DNA of 64,000 nt from Amaurobius ferox (Eukaryota; Arthropoda; Arachnida; Araneae; Amaurobiidae), in contig OX578142.1 of the NCBI GenBank assembly GCA_951213105.1, positions 4,914,649 to 4,978,648 of the forward strand, read 5' to 3'. The number at the start of each line of letters is the position of its first letter. Within the stretch, counting starts at the first letter, position 1. This document shows, piece after piece, positions 12,620-26,068 of the stretch. The notes under the pieces are model-generated. The model saw only the letters and a program-made list of their open reading frames with translations. It ran no database searches and was not told the DNA's origin. The position numbers and the translations under genes are program-made.

Positions 12620-15600
12620 ATGGCTTTGCTATCTTGGAATTGCCGTGGGTTGCAGAACAAGTCGGTGGAGATCAAGAATTTAATTAATACTTTCCAACCT
12701 ATTTGTGTTTGCCTTCAAGAGACTATGCTAAAATCTAGCAGTAATTTTAATATTAAAAATTTTAATTGTATCCGTCAAGATTTTAATATGAACAGTAGAG
12801 TATCTGGGGGAGTTTCTTTGTTAGTCTCACAAGACTACCCTTCTTCCGTATTACAACTCACCACAAATCTACAAACTGTTGCTGTTCGGATCCATGTAAA
12901 TAGATTGATTACAGTATGCTGTATTTACTTACCACCAAATGATCACATAAATTCTAGAAAACTTGATAATTTGATTCGCCAACTTCCTGCACCATTTGTG
13001 ATACTCGGTGACTTTAATGGCCACAATCCCCTTTGGGGAAGTCTAGACACAAATTGCAGAGGACAACAAATTGAGCAATGTGTCAGTGATCACAATTTAT
13101 GCATTTTTAACAATACTGAATTCACCTATTTTCACCAACCTAGTAGGACTTTTCACAGTATTGACCTTGCCATCTGTTCACCCTCTCTCCTTCCTTACTG
13201 GAATTTTACAGTTGATAAAGATCTTCACAATAGTGACCACTTCCCTATCATGCTCTCTAACAGTCAATTCAGATCGACTATAAAACCATCTCAGTACATA
13301 TTTTCAAAAGCTGATTGGGCGAAGTTTACTTCCCTAGCTCTGATCACTGATGAAGCTATTCAAAGCATTGACATTGATACAGCTGTAGAAAATGTTACAG
13401 ATATCCTTATAGAGGCTGCTGATGCTGCAATTCCAAAACGTGCAGGTAATATATCTAAGCATCGCTTCCCTTGGTGGAGTGACGAATGTCGTGAAGCTTA
13501 TAAAAAGCAAAAGAAAGCTTGGTCAATTTTCAGGAGGTCTCCTACCACTGAAAACCTAACTGCATTTAAACATGCAAAAGCGTTTGCTCGCAGGATACGC
13601 AGAAGAAAGCAGAAAGAGTCATGGGAAAAATATGTTAGTGAAATAACATCTTCCACTTCTAGTAAAATTGTATGGGAGAAAGTCAAAAAGTGTACAGGGA
13701 ATTATAGTGATCACTCCATAGCCTTTCTAAATCATAATGGCACAACTATAAGTTCCCCATATGACATTGCAAATGAAATTGCCAAAGAATTTGCAAATAT
13801 TTCAAATGCATCAAATTACTCTGAACCGTTTTTAAATCACAAACTTAAGTCTGAAAATAAACCTATTGTTTTCCCAGAAGCTAGAAACTTACCTTATAAT
13901 ATGCACTTTACTATGTCAGAGTTGGTGACTGTTTTGTCCCAAACACACAGAACTTGCAGTGGACCTGATAAAATTAACTATCTCATGCTTAAACACCTCT
14001 CCCATTACTCCTTATTGAACCTCTTATAGCTGTTTAACAGAATTTGGCATGAGCATAAATTCCCTAGGTCATGGCAAAGAGCCATCACAATTCCCATTTT
14101 AAAACCAGGTAAGGACCCTCAATGCCCTTTAAGTTATCGGCCTATAGCTCTCACAAGCTGTGTATGTAAACTTCTTGAAAAAATGGTTAATGCCAGGCTT
14201 GCACACTTTTTAGAGAGTAACAAGTTATTCTCACCACACCAAAGTGGCTTTCGTCGAGGTAGATCTACCATTGATAATCTCATCTCATTAGAATTACAAA
14301 TTAGGACCGCCTTTCTTAGGAGAAATCATTTAGTCTCAATTTTTTTTGATATTGACAAAGCCTATGATCGAACATGGCGCTATGGTATTATTAAGGACAT
14401 TTACGATTTTAATCTAAAAGGTAATCTTCCTATTTTTATTCAAAACTTTTTATCACACAGGACATTCCAAGTGCGCATTGGTTCAACTCTCTCACGCAAA
14501 CAGGTACAAGAGGAGGGTGTGCCACAAGGAAGTGTCTTGAGTGTGACACTCTTTAATATAAAAATAAACAGTCTTTTAAATAGTTTGCCAGTGTCTGTCC
14601 ATAAAAGTTTGTATGTGGATGATCTACAAGTTGCCTACCAAGCTCACGATATGCGTACTGTGGAAAGGCAATGCCAAGCCGCCGTAAATAACATCTTACG
14701 ATGGGCAAATGTGAATGGGTACGGGTTTTCTACTCAAAAGACTTGTTGTGTTCATTTCACCAGAAAACGTGGTATCCACTCACCCCCAGAAATCTTTATG
14801 GGAGGTGTAAAGATTGCTGTAGTAGAGGAAATAAAATTTCTCGGGATTTGGCTCGACAAAAAGCTTACTTTCTTGCCCCACATTCAGAAACTGCGAAATA
14901 AATGTGAGAAAGCTCTTAACATCTTAAAAGTCCTCTCAAATACCAAATGGGGTGCAGATCTTACTTCCATGCTTCGTATCTACAGAGCTGTTATTCGGTC
15001 AAAACTAGATTATGGTTGTTCTGTGTATGGATCAGCACGAACATCACTGCTAAAAAAGCTTGATCCAATTCACCATAAGGCATTACGTATATGCTCAGGA
15101 GCCTTTAGGACATCTCCTGTTCAAAGCTTATATGCTGTCTCTAATGAGTCATGTTTACAATTAAGGCTTGAACAGCTGGCACTGAATTATTATTTCCGTA
15201 TCATGTCCTTACATAACCATCCGTTACAACGTTCATTCCTTGATGATCATTATGATCGACTGTATGACTACAGACCTTCATGCATTCCTACTTTTGGCAA
15301 GCGGATACGCAATACAGTAGAAGCTACCCCTTTAGTAGAGCTTTATGTTCGAAAAACAAAGTTTTTTGAAACACCTCCATGGTATGTTAACAATTTCACC
15401 TTTCTCAACCCTTTTTGTAATTTTACGAAGACTAACACCACTCCGGCTATTTATGTGCAATGGTTTGCAGAACATAGGAATCTGTATAAGGAGTTTACTC
15501 CTGTTTTTACAGATGGTTCCAAAGCAGGAGATTACGTTGGTCTAGCTTATGTTTGCAACAATACAATAAAGTCTTATAAATTACATGCATCTTGTTCTAT

Positions 15601-16294
15601 TTTTACAGCTGAGATTATGGCTATTTACCAGTCCCTAATTTTCATCTCTTATCAAAAGTCCAAAAAGCACATTATATATACTGACTCATTGAGTTCATTA
15701 CAGCTTTTATCATCGAAGAGAGCTATGAATTACCACATTGCCTCTGATATCCTTAAGTATGAGCATCGTCTGAAGGAGCAAGGATACCATACTAAATTCT
15801 GTTGGGTCCCAGGACATGTTGGCATCAAAGGAAATGATTTAGCAGACATTGCTCCTAAATCAGCTACTCAAACTTTGAATCTGACTATCCCCTTGACTGA
15901 CATCAAACAATTTGTTCTAAAAAATATTCATGACAAATGGCAGTATTCCTGGAATCAGCAAGCTGATAATAAGTTGCTCGAGATAAAGCCCTTAGTACAA
16001 AAATGGACTAGTTTCCAATGTAGGAAACTGGATGTAATTTTAAGTCGTTTGCGCATTGGTCACACACGTTTTACTCACAGACATTTACTTTTAGGAGAAA
16101 TTGAACCCCTTTGTAATGTTTGTCAAACAGCAGCGAGTGTAAAACATATTGTAATTACTTGTCATAAATATAATCAGTTTCGTTTTAAACATTTTAAAAC
16201 GTATACTATAACTTTGACGGAATTGATTGGAGAAAACACTCATTCAGGGATTTTTCCATTCTTATTAGACATTGGTTTTTACCATCATATTTAA
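12620..16294 (+). pseudogene. LINE ORF2: APE endonuclease, reverse transcriptase, RNase H (one in-frame stop)
   Basis: Polyprotein that nicks target DNA and reverse-transcribes the element. The ATG at 12620 opens directly into the APE domain: SWNCRGLQNK, CLQET, LGDFNGHNPLWGS, SIDLAI and SDHFPI. Reverse transcriptase follows: FFDIDKAYDRTW (motif A), PQGSVLSVTLFNI (motif B) and LYVDDLQV (motif C; VDD rather than the common ADD). RNase H comes next, with FTDGSK, TAEIMAIYQ, YTDSLSSL and GNDLADIA giving the expected acidic residues. A C-terminal CNVC...H...C motif ends the protein. A single TAG at 14027-14029 divides an otherwise continuous frame of 1,225 codons, near the start of the RT domain. 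The 3' UTR runs to about 16486. Confidence 0.92.
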
Positions 16295-16486
16295 ATTCAC
16301 TTCCTATCAACTTTTAAACTTTTTTCATCTTGTTTCCATCATTATCCCTCTTGCATTGTCTTGTTTTAGTCATACAACTTTTTAGATTATACACTTGTTT
16401 TATTCTTTACCTTTATCTGTATTTTAGTACCATATGTCCGGCGCAGCATATCCTCTTTGGATCTTGTGCCAAAAATCCTAAATCAA

Positions 16487-19400
16487 CCATAATCTGATTA
16501 ATTATTAAGGTTATTTTTTTAATTTTTGCGCATACATGGAGCAATTCGCAAATCAGTTTTTGTTCTAGTGAATTGGCGAGAATCCATTAGTTTTTTTCCC
16601 CTTCATCTCCATCTTGTATTATTTTGTGTTTGATTGACTATACTAGATTTTTCTGTATTCTGGTTAATTATTAAGGTTATTTTTTTAATTTTTTCGCATT
16701 CTGAATGCAATTGCGCTATTCAGGTTATATTCTAATGAATTGGCGAGAGTCCATTCTTTTTTCCCTCTTCATCTCCATCTTCTAAGTGTTTTGTGTTTGA
16801 TTGACTAAACTAGAATTTTCTATATTCTGGTTTATTATTAGGGTTTTTTTAATTTTGTCGCATACTTCGTGCAATTGCGCTATTCAGTTTATGTACTAGT
16901 GATTTGGCGAGATTCGATTATGTTTTCCACTTTATCTCCTTCTTCTAAATATTTTGTATTCGATTAACTAAACTATATTTTTCCATATTCTGGTTAATTA
17001 TTAAGGTTATTTTTTTTATTTTTTCGCATACTTAATGCAATTGAGCTATTCAGTTTATGTTCTAGTGAATTGTCGAGAGTCCATTAGTTTTTCCCCCTTC
17101 ATCTAAATCTTCTAAATATTTTGTGTTTGATTGACTAAACTAGATTTTTCCATATTCTGGTAAACTATTAAGGTTATTTTTTTAATTTTTTCGCATCCGT
17201 AGTGCAATTGCGCAATTCTGTTTATGTTCTAGTGAATTGGCGAGAATCCATTATTTTTTTCCCCTTCATCTCCATCTTCTAAATATTTTGTGTTTGATTG
17301 ACTGAACTAGATTTTTCCATATTCTGGTTAATTATTAAGGTTATTTTTTTAATTTTTGTGCATACTTGGAGCAATTCGCAGATCAGTTTTTGTTCTAGTG
17401 AATTGGCGAGATTTCTTTCCCCTTCATCACCATTTTCTAAATATTTTGTGTGTGATTGACTAAACTAGATTTTTCCATATTCTGGTTTATTAATAAGGTT
17501 ATTTTTTAAATTTTTTTTGCATACACAGTGCAATTGCGAAGTTCAGTTTATGTTCTAGTGAATTGTCGAGTGTCCATTAGTTTTTCCCCCTTCATCTCCG
17601 TCGTCTAAATATTTTGTGTTTGATTGACTAAACTAGATTTTTCAATTTTCTGGTTAATTTTTAAGGTTATTTTTTTAGTTTTTTTGCATACTTGGTGCAA
17701 TTGCGCAAATCAGTTTGTGTTCTAGTGAATTGGAGAAATTTTTTTACCCTTCATCTCCATTTTCCAAATATTTTGTGTTTGATTGACTAAACTATATTTT
17801 TCCATATTCTGGTTAATTATTAAGGTTATTTTTTTAATTTTTTCGCCTACTGAATGCAATTGCGCTATTCAGTTTATGTTCTAGTGAATTGGCGAGAGAC
17901 CATTTGTTTTTCCCCCTTAATCTCCATCTTCTAAGTATTTTGTGTTTTTGATTGACTAAACTAGATTTTTCTATATTCAGGTTAATTATTAAAGTTATTT
18001 TTTTAATTTTTTCGTATACTTAATGCAAAAGTCCATTAGTTTTTTTCCCCCTTCTTCTCTATCTTCTAAATATTTTGTGTTTGATAGACTAAACTAGATT
18101 TTTCCATATTCTGGTTAATTATTAAGATTATTTTTTTAATTTTTGCGTATATTTGGAGCAATTCGCAAATCAGTTTTTGTTCTAGTGAATTGGCGAGAAT
18201 CCATTAGTTTTTTAACCCCTTCATCTCCATCTTGTAATATTTTGTGTTTGATTGACTAAACTATATTTTTCTGTAATCTGGTTAATTAATGAATTTATTT
18301 TTTTTATTTTTTCGCCTACTGAATGCAATTGTGCTATTCACTTTATGTTCTAGTGAATTGGCGAGAGTCGATTATTTTTCCCCCTTCGTCTCCTTCTTTT
18401 AAATATTTTGTGTTTGATTGACTAAAGTAGATTTTTCCATATTCTGGTTAATAATTAATGTTATTTTTTTAATTTTTTCGCAAACTTAATGCAATTGCGC
18501 TATTGAGTTTATATTCTAGTGAATTGGCGAGAGTCGATTATTTTTCCCCCTTCATCTACTTCTTCTAAATATTTTGTGTTTGATTGACTGAAGTAGATTT
18601 TTCCATATTCTGGTTAATTATTAAGGTTATTTTTTTAATTTTTTCGCAAACTTAATGCAATTGCGCTATTCAGTTTAAGTTCTAGTTAATTGTCGAGAGT
18701 CGTTAGTTTTTCTTCCTTCATCTCCTTCTCCTAAATATTTTGTGTTTGATTCACTAAACTAGATTTTTTTATATATTCTGGGATATTATTAGGGTTTTTT
18801 AAATTTTTTCGCATACTTCGTGCATTTGCGCAATTCAGTTTATGTTCTAGTGAATTGAAAGGAGTCCATATATTTTTCCCCCCTTCGTCTCTATCTTCTA
18901 AATATTTTGTGTTTGACTGACTAAACTAGATTTTTCCATATTCTGGTTAATTATTAAGGTTATTTTTTTTATTTTTTCGCATACTTAATGCAATTGAGCT
19001 ATTCAGTTTATGTTCTAGTGAATTGTCGAGAGTCCATTAGTTTTTCCCCCTTCATCTAAATCTTCTAAATATTTTGTGTTTGATTGACTAAACTAGATTT
19101 TTCCATATTCTGGTAAACTATTAAGGTTATTTTTTTAATTTTTTCGCATCCGTAGTGCAATTGCGCAATTCTGTTTATGTTCTAGTGAATTGGCGAGAAT
19201 CCATTATTTCTTTCCCCTTCATCACCATTTTCTAAATATTTTGTGTGTGATTGACTAAACTAGATTTTTCCATATTCTGGTTTATTAATAAGGTTATTTT
19301 TTAAATTTTTTTTGCATACACAGTGCAATTGCGAAGTTCAGTTTATGTTCTAGTGAATTGTCGAGTGTCCATTAGTTTTTCCCCCTTCATTTCCGTCGTC

Positions 19401-22400
19401 TAAATATTTTGTGTTTGATTGACTAAACTAGATTTTTCAATTTTCTGGTTAATTTTTAAGGTTATTTTTTTAGTTTTTTTGCATACTTGGTGCAATTGCG
19501 CAAATCAGTTTGTGTTCTAGTGAATTGGAGAAATTTTTTTACCCTTCATCTCCATTTTCCAAATATTTTGTGTTTGATTGACTAAACTATATTTTTCCAT
19601 ATTCTGGTTAATTATTAAGGTTATTTTTTTAATTTTTTCGCCTACTGAATGCAATTGCGCTATTCAGTTTATGTTCTAGTGAATTGGCGAGAGACCATTT
19701 GTTTTTCCCCCTTCATCTCCATCTTCTAAGTATTTTGTGTTTTTGATTGACTAAACTAGATTTTTCTATATTCAGGTTAATTATTAAAGTTATTTTTTTA
19801 ATTTTTTCGTATACTTAATGCAAAAGTCCATTAGTTTTTTTCCCCCTTCTTCTCTATCTTCTAAATATTTTGTGTTTGATAGACTAAACTAGATTTTCCA
19901 TATTCTGGTTAATTATTAAGATTATTTTTTTAATTTTTTCGTATATTTGGAGCAATTCGCAAATCAGTTTTTGTTCTAGTGAATTGGCGAGAATCCATTA
20001 GTTTTTTAACCCCTTCATCTCCATCTTGTAATATTTTGTGTTTGATTGACTAAACTATATTTTTCTGTAATCTGGTTAATTAATGAATTTATTTTTTTTA
20101 TTTTTTCGCCTACTGAATGCAATTGTGCTATTCAGTTTATGTTCTAGTGAATTGGCGAGAGTCGATTATTTTTCCCCCTTCATCTCCTTCTTTTAAATAT
20201 TTTGTGTTTGATTGACTAAAGTAGATTTTTCCATATTCTGGTTAATAATTAATGTTATTTTTTTAATTTTTTCGCAAACTTAATGCAATTGCGCTATTGA
20301 GTTTATATTCTAGTGAATTGGCGAGAGTCGATTATTTTTCCCCCTTCATTTACTTCTTCTAAATATTTTGTGTTTGATTGACTGAAGTAGATTTTTCCAT
20401 ATTCTGGTTAATTATTAAGGTTATTTTTTTAATTTTTTCGCAAACTTAATGCAATTGCGCTATTCAGTTTAAGTTCTAGTTAATTGTCGAGAGTCGTTAG
20501 TTTTTCTTCCTTCATCTCCTTCTCCTAAATATTTTGTGTTTGATTCACTAAACTAGATTTTTTTATATATTCTGGGATATTATTAGGGTTTTTTAAATTT
20601 TTTCGCATACTTCGTGCATTTGCGCAATTCAGTTTATGTTCTAGTGAATTGAAAGGAGTCCATATATTTTTCCCCCCTTCGTCTCTATCTTCTAAATATT
20701 TTGTGTTTGACTGACTAAACTAGATTTTTCCATATTCTGGTTAATTATTAAGGTTATTATTTTAATTTTTGTGCATAATTGGAGCAATTCGCAGATCAGT
20801 TTTTGTTCTAGTGAATTGGCGAGATTTCTTTCCCCTTCATCACCATTTTCTAAATATTTTGTGTGTGATTGACTAAACTAGTTTTTTCCATATTCTGGTT
20901 TATTAATAAGGTTATTTTTTAAATTTTTTTTGCATACACAGTGCAATTGCGAAGTTCAGTTTATGTTCTAGTGAATTGTCGAGTGTCCATTAGTTTTTCC
21001 CCCTTCATCTCCGTCGTCTAAATATTTTGTGTTTGATTGACTAAACTAGATTTTTCAATTTTCTGGTTAATTTTTAAGGTTATTTTTTTAGTTTTTTCGC
21101 ATACTTGGTGCAATTGCGCAAATCAGTTTGTGTTCTAGTGAATTGGAGAAATTTTTTTACCCTTCATCTCCATTTTCCAAATATTTTGTGTTTGATTGAC
21201 TAAACTAGATTTTTTTTATATTCTAGTAAATTATTAAATTTATTTTTTTAATTTTTTCGCATACGTAGTGCAATTGCGCAATTCTGTTTATGTTCTAGTG
21301 AATTGGCAAGGATCCATTAGTTTTTTCCCCCTTCACCTCCATCTTGTATTATTTTGTGTTTGTTTGACTAAACTAGATTTTTTCGTATTCTGGTTAATTA
21401 TTAAGGTTATTTTTTTAATTTTTTCGCCTACTGAATGCAATTGCGCTATTCAGTTTATGTTCTAGTGAATTGGCGAGAGACCATTTGTTTTTCCCCCTTC
21501 ATCTCCATCTTCTAAGTATTTTGTGTTTGATTGACTAAACTAGATTTTTCTATATTCAGGTTAATTATTAAAGTTATTTTTTTAATTTTTTCGTGTACTT
21601 AATGCAATTGCGCTATTCAGTTTATGTTCTAGTGAATTGGCGAGAGTCGATTATTTTTCCCCCATCATCTCCTTCTTCTAAATATTTTGTGTTTGATTGA
21701 CATAACTACATTTTCCCATATTCAGATTAATTATTAATGTTATTTTTAATTATTTTCGCATACACAGTGTAATTGCGCAATTCAGTTTATGTTCTAGTGA
21801 ATTGGCGAGAGACAATTTGTTTTTCCCCCTTCGTCTCTATCTTCTAAATATTTTGTGTTTGATTGACTAAACTAGATTTTTCCATATTCTGGTTAATTAT
21901 TAAGGTCATTTTTTTAATTTATGCGCATACTTGGAACAATTCGCAAATCAGTTTTGTTCTAGTGAATTGGCGAGATTTTTCCCCCTTCATCCCCATTTTC
22001 TAAATACTTTGTGTGTGATTGACTAAACTAGATTTTTCCATATTCTGGTAAATTATTAAGGTTATTTTTTTTAATTTTTTCGCATAGGTAGTGCAATTGC
22101 GCAATTCTGTTTATGTTCTGGTGAATTGGCGAGAGTCCATTAGTTTTTCCCCCTTCATCTCCGTCGTCGAAATAATTTGTGTTTGACTGACAAAACTAGA
22201 TTTTTCCATTTTCTGGTTAATTATTAAGGTTATTTTTTTAGTTTTTTCGCATACTTGGTGCAATTGCGCTAATCAGTTTGTGTTCTAGTGAATTGGCGAA
22301 ATATTTTAACCCTTCATCTCCATTTTCTAAATATTTTGTGTTTGATTGACTAAACTAGATTTTTCTATATTCTGGTTTATTATTAGGTTTTTTTAAATTT

Positions 22401-23650
22401 TTTCGCAAATTTAGTGCAATTGCGCAATTCAGTTTATGTCCTAGTGAATTGGCGAGAATCCATTAGTTTTTTCCCCCTTCACCTCCATCTTGTATTATTT
22501 TGTGTTTGATTGACTAAACTAGATTTTTCCATATTCTAGTTAACTATTAAGGTTATTTTTTTCGCCTACTTAATGCAGTTGCGCTATTCAGTTTATGTTC
22601 TAGTGATTTGGCGAGAGTCGATTATGCTTACCCCCTTATCTCCTTCTTCTAAATATTTTGTATTTGATTGACTAAACTAGATTTTTCCATATTCTGGTTA
22701 ATTATTAAGGTTATTTCTTTAATTTTTTTCGCATACTTAATGCAATTGCGCAATTCAGTTTATGTTCTAGTGAATTGGCGAGAGTCCATTAGTTTTTTCC
22801 CCCATCATATCTATCTTCTGAATATTTTGTGTTTGATTGACTGAACTAGATTTTACCATAATATGGCTAATTATTAAGGTTATTTTTTTAATTTTTGCGC
22901 ATACTTGGGGCAATTCGCAAATCAGTTTTTGTTCTTGTGAATTGTCGAGAATCCATTAGTTTTTTTACCCTTCACCTCCATCTTGTATTATTTTGTGTTT
23001 GATTGACTAAACTAGATTTTTCCATATTCTAGTTAATTATGAAGGTTATTTTTTCGCCTACTTAATGCAATTGCGCTATTCAGTTTATGTTCTAGTGATT
23101 TGGCGAGAGTCGATTATGTTTTCCCCCTTTATCTCCTTCTTCTAAATATTTTGTATTTGATTGACTAAACTAGATTTTTCCATATTCTGGTTAATTATTA
23201 AGGTTATTTTTTTAATTTTTGCGCATACTTGGAGCAATTCGCAAATCAGTTTTTGTTCTAGTGAATTGGCGAGAATCCATTAGTTTTTTCCCCTTCACCT
23301 CCATCTTGTATTATTTTGCGTTTGATTGACTCTACTAGATTTTTCCGTATTCTGGTTAATTATTAAGGTTATTTTTTTAATTTTTTCGCATTCTGAATGC
23401 AATTGCGCTATTCAGGTTATATTCTAATGAATTGGCGAGAGTCCATTCATTTTTCCCTCTTCATCTCCATCTTCTAAGTGTTTTGTGTTTGATTGACTAA
23501 ACTAGATTTTTCCATATTCTGGTTAATTATTAAGGTTATTTCTTTAATTTTTTTCGCATACTTAATGGAATTGCGCTATTCAGTTTATGTTCTAGGGAAT
23601 TGGCGAAGGTCGATTTTTCCCCCCTTCATCTCCCTCTGCTAAATATTTTG
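16487..23650. repeat. AT-rich satellite array (right block) with higher-order duplication
   Basis: Same ~166-bp monomer as 1-5193, about 43 copies. A segment from about 17410 to 19205 recurs at about 19207-21000 with an offset near 1,797 bp: matching variants include tgcaaaagtccattag at 18025/19822 and a tatattctgggatatt junction at about 18773/20570. A smaller copy relation links 17005-17270 with 18955-19205 at an offset of ~1,950. Part of the unit starts a third time near 20940. Small ORFs here are repeat artefacts. The block ends in a short inverted piece of its own sequence at 23650-23676. Confidence 0.93.
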
Positions 23651-23676
23651 AAGAAGGAGATGAAGGGGGCACGATT
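23615..23676. repeat. Inverted satellite snippet at array edge
   Basis: The last monomer contains ccccccttcatctccctctg. About 20 bp later gaagaaggagatgaaggggg follows, the reverse complement of the usual satellite phrase. The two arms form an imperfect hairpin exactly where the array stops. Confidence 0.7.
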
Positions 23677-25762
23677 GAGAAATTCAATTTATGTGTTTGT
23701 GTATCGACGTTTCCGACACTTCATTTTGCTACAGGAATTATGCTAAAATTTTCATAGTATAGGAAGTGAACTTCTTCGTCAAGTTGCAATTCGATTAATG
23801 ATTCTTCTGCTGAAGTTTTGCGTGAAAGCAAATCTGCCATTCTGTTCTTAGGAGATTTTATATATTTAATTTTATAGTCGTAGTTTGCGTAAATAATTTA
23901 CCATTTCTGCATTCTAGATGCAATCACATCAGAAATTGCTTTACTTAGGCTAAAAATTGATAGTAATTGATCAGTTCATATCACATCAGGATTGTTTAAA
24001 TTGGACTAGTAAATTAATATTAAATTAATTATTAATAAATTATATAGTAAATTATATAGTAAATTAATATTGATATTAATTGATCGGTCCATATCACATC
24101 AGAAATTGCTTTACTTGAGCTAAAATTGATATAAATATCGGTTCATAGCACATCAGGAATTGCTTTACTCGGGTAAAAAATTAATATTAATTGATCTTTT
24201 TATAGTGATCTTTCAATTAACTTTTGTTATGTTGACCTTTGAAGAAGCAGAAATAAACTGCTAAGGTAAAAGTAAATGAACCTAATCCTATTTAAACTAG
24301 CAACTTAATAATACTTCAAACTTAATATACTATATACTCTATATACTATAATTTTAATTGCTTTCCATTGAAAGGCAAATAAATGAAAAAGTAAATTAAT
24401 ATTTTAATAAATACTAATGATTTTTATTTAATAAGAACTTTGAATTAATCTTATGCTTACTTTTAAAGTAATTAAAGCTCAGCAATCTCTAATTTAATCA
24501 AATACATAAAAGTAAGTATTTGCAAATATTGTTCTCTATTTAATCTCTATCTTCTTCTCTCAGATTAAAAATTGATTAACAATGTTATTTGCTATTCTAG
24601 ATTGAAAAGGTGAAAATAAACTCTAAAACTTTAATTTAAGTAATTGTTTATCTGCCTAACAAAACTTTATAAATTTAAATACACCTTTTCTGAGAAAATA
24701 TTAGAATTCCCTCCTCCCCCTAACTTACAAATTTCTCTGCAAGCAATTAATGGACAAAACTATGATAGTATCCAGACAACACGCCAGAAAACATTTGGAA
24801 ACAATTTTGCAACATGGAAATTCCATGAATTATGTACTGCATCCTTATTACACCCAGGGTAAGGAGAACTGTTTTGTATTTTTCTAGTTATGATGTTTTG
24901 AATATTACTACATGTGTTATGTCATGTGTCGACGTATACCAATAGTACGTTTTGTGCTGCCAATATAAAATTAAAAGTTACCATCGATGGACAACAGGGA
25001 AACCACATACACCCCAGCAAAACTTTTAAAGTCATCCTTATCCCCAGCTTATCAGACCGAATCCGGTTAAATAAAGAAGAAACATTAGAGTGAGGAGGCC
25101 TGAAACCAAATTCAGAGCAGAACTGAATAAAGGGACGGAAAATCCTAGGATGGTACGGGAAACTAGATTTATGATTCAAACGATCTTTTAAAGAAATAAG
25201 TTTAGTATCAATTTGAGAAAATTTACGGCGAACATGGCAAAAAAACCTTATGTATAAATTCAAAGGAATAGGCAGCCTCATAGCCAAAATTGAAAATTAT
25301 GATAAATGAAATTGATTGAAAATTATGAAATGGATTGAAAATTGATTAAAATTGCTTGAAAATATGATAATTGAAAATTATGAAAATTATGATAAATGTA
25401 ACATTTATGTACAAATATCTATTTTTACTCCTCTCAGAAGGGTTTTTAGAAGTCCCTTAAAAGTACCCTTTTCGCAAAATAAGCTTTTTTCAACTTGCGG
25501 CCCAAGTCACCGGTAAGTAAATAGCATAATCGAGTCACTGAACATAATAGTACCTGTGGGCGCAGGGTAATTAGATTTGTAGATTTGGCGCAACTAGCTC
25601 TGTGACAAGAACCTTTATGGGTTAGCAATCGGACGTCTGGCACGCTAGATTTGTATTGCCGTGGCCAAAAAGGGTTGCCGGTTCAGGACTTCGTGCCAAG
25701 CGGTGGAGCACTCTTCAATCGAACAAAAATGTATGGATAGCTGGTCACTTGTTTTGATTGTC
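23677..25762. other. AT-rich intergenic sequence with short diverged repeats
   Basis: No recognisable gene. At 23930-24200 a diverged block (cacatcagaaattgctttac) occurs three times among ATTAATATTAAT-rich stretches. A 121-codon minus-strand frame at 24922-25287 (several Cys, Arg and Phe, no recognised domain) and a 65-codon frame at 25446-25643 could be decayed transposon pieces; I cannot assign either. At 25295-25390 there is a short AAATTATGA microrepeat. Confidence 0.5.
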
Positions 25763-25776
25763 ACTCGTTGGGTAAG

Positions 25777-26054
25777 GGACACAACAGTCCAGTGGTTAGC
25801 ACGCGGGAATTGCACTTGGATGGCCCCTGTTCTATTCGGCCACTGCCAAAACTGTCGTGCTCACGCGAAGTACGATTACGTTAAACATGTGGGTCCGTAA
25901 GTCCTTTCGAGAGGTTGGTGGTAGGGAAAGGAGAGTACGGTCTCTATGTATGCCTCCCCCACTGGGTTCCGGTCTAAATTGTGTGATACTTTCCGGCCAT
26001 CCAAACCGGTATGTCGACGGTAAGTAGTTCGGACGGTCTGGGTCGAAGAAGAAG
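25777..26054 (+). mobile_element. tRNA-headed SINE, full length
   Basis: The head has a Pol III A-box-like AGTCCAGTGGTTAGCACG and a B-box-like TGTTCTATTC. A shared SINE body follows (tacgattacgttaaacatgt, ggtccgtaagtcctttcgag), ending in ggacggtctgggtc and a GAA-repeat tail. A perfect 14-bp duplication ACTCGTTGGGTAAG flanks it (25763-25776 and 26055-26068), so this is a true retroinsertion. The body is shared with the copies at 32739 and 56269. Confidence 0.9.
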
Positions 26055-26068
26055 ACTCGTTGGGTAAG

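Larger units (their letters stand above)
5194..16486 (+). mobile_element. Non-LTR retrotransposon (LINE, I/Jockey-like superfamily) inserted in satellite
   Basis: The LINE comprises a 5' untranslated piece (5194-5278), a nested DNA transposon (5279-10689), the rest of the 5' region, a zinc-knuckle ORF1, an APE endonuclease / reverse transcriptase / RNase H ORF2, and a short 3' UTR ending near 16486 without a long poly-A tail. Satellite flanks both ends. The last 233 bp on the left (4961-5193) and the first 233 bp on the right (16487-16719) are nearly identical. ORF1 and ORF2 each carry inactivating lesions, so this copy is dead. An APE domain plus RNase H and a C-terminal Cys/His motif favours the I/R1/LOA group over CR1 or RTE; the clade call is inference. 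Confidence 0.88.

Noticed and set aside
21268..21465. 65-codon ORF in the satellite
   Set aside because: Read through satellite monomers; repeats the same peptide phrase at both ends, as expected from tandem DNA.
24922..25287. 121-codon minus-strand ORF as a host or transposon gene
   Set aside because: No recognisable domain and similar openness on the other strand apart from one stop; it may be a decayed repeat, so only noted in the intergenic entry.
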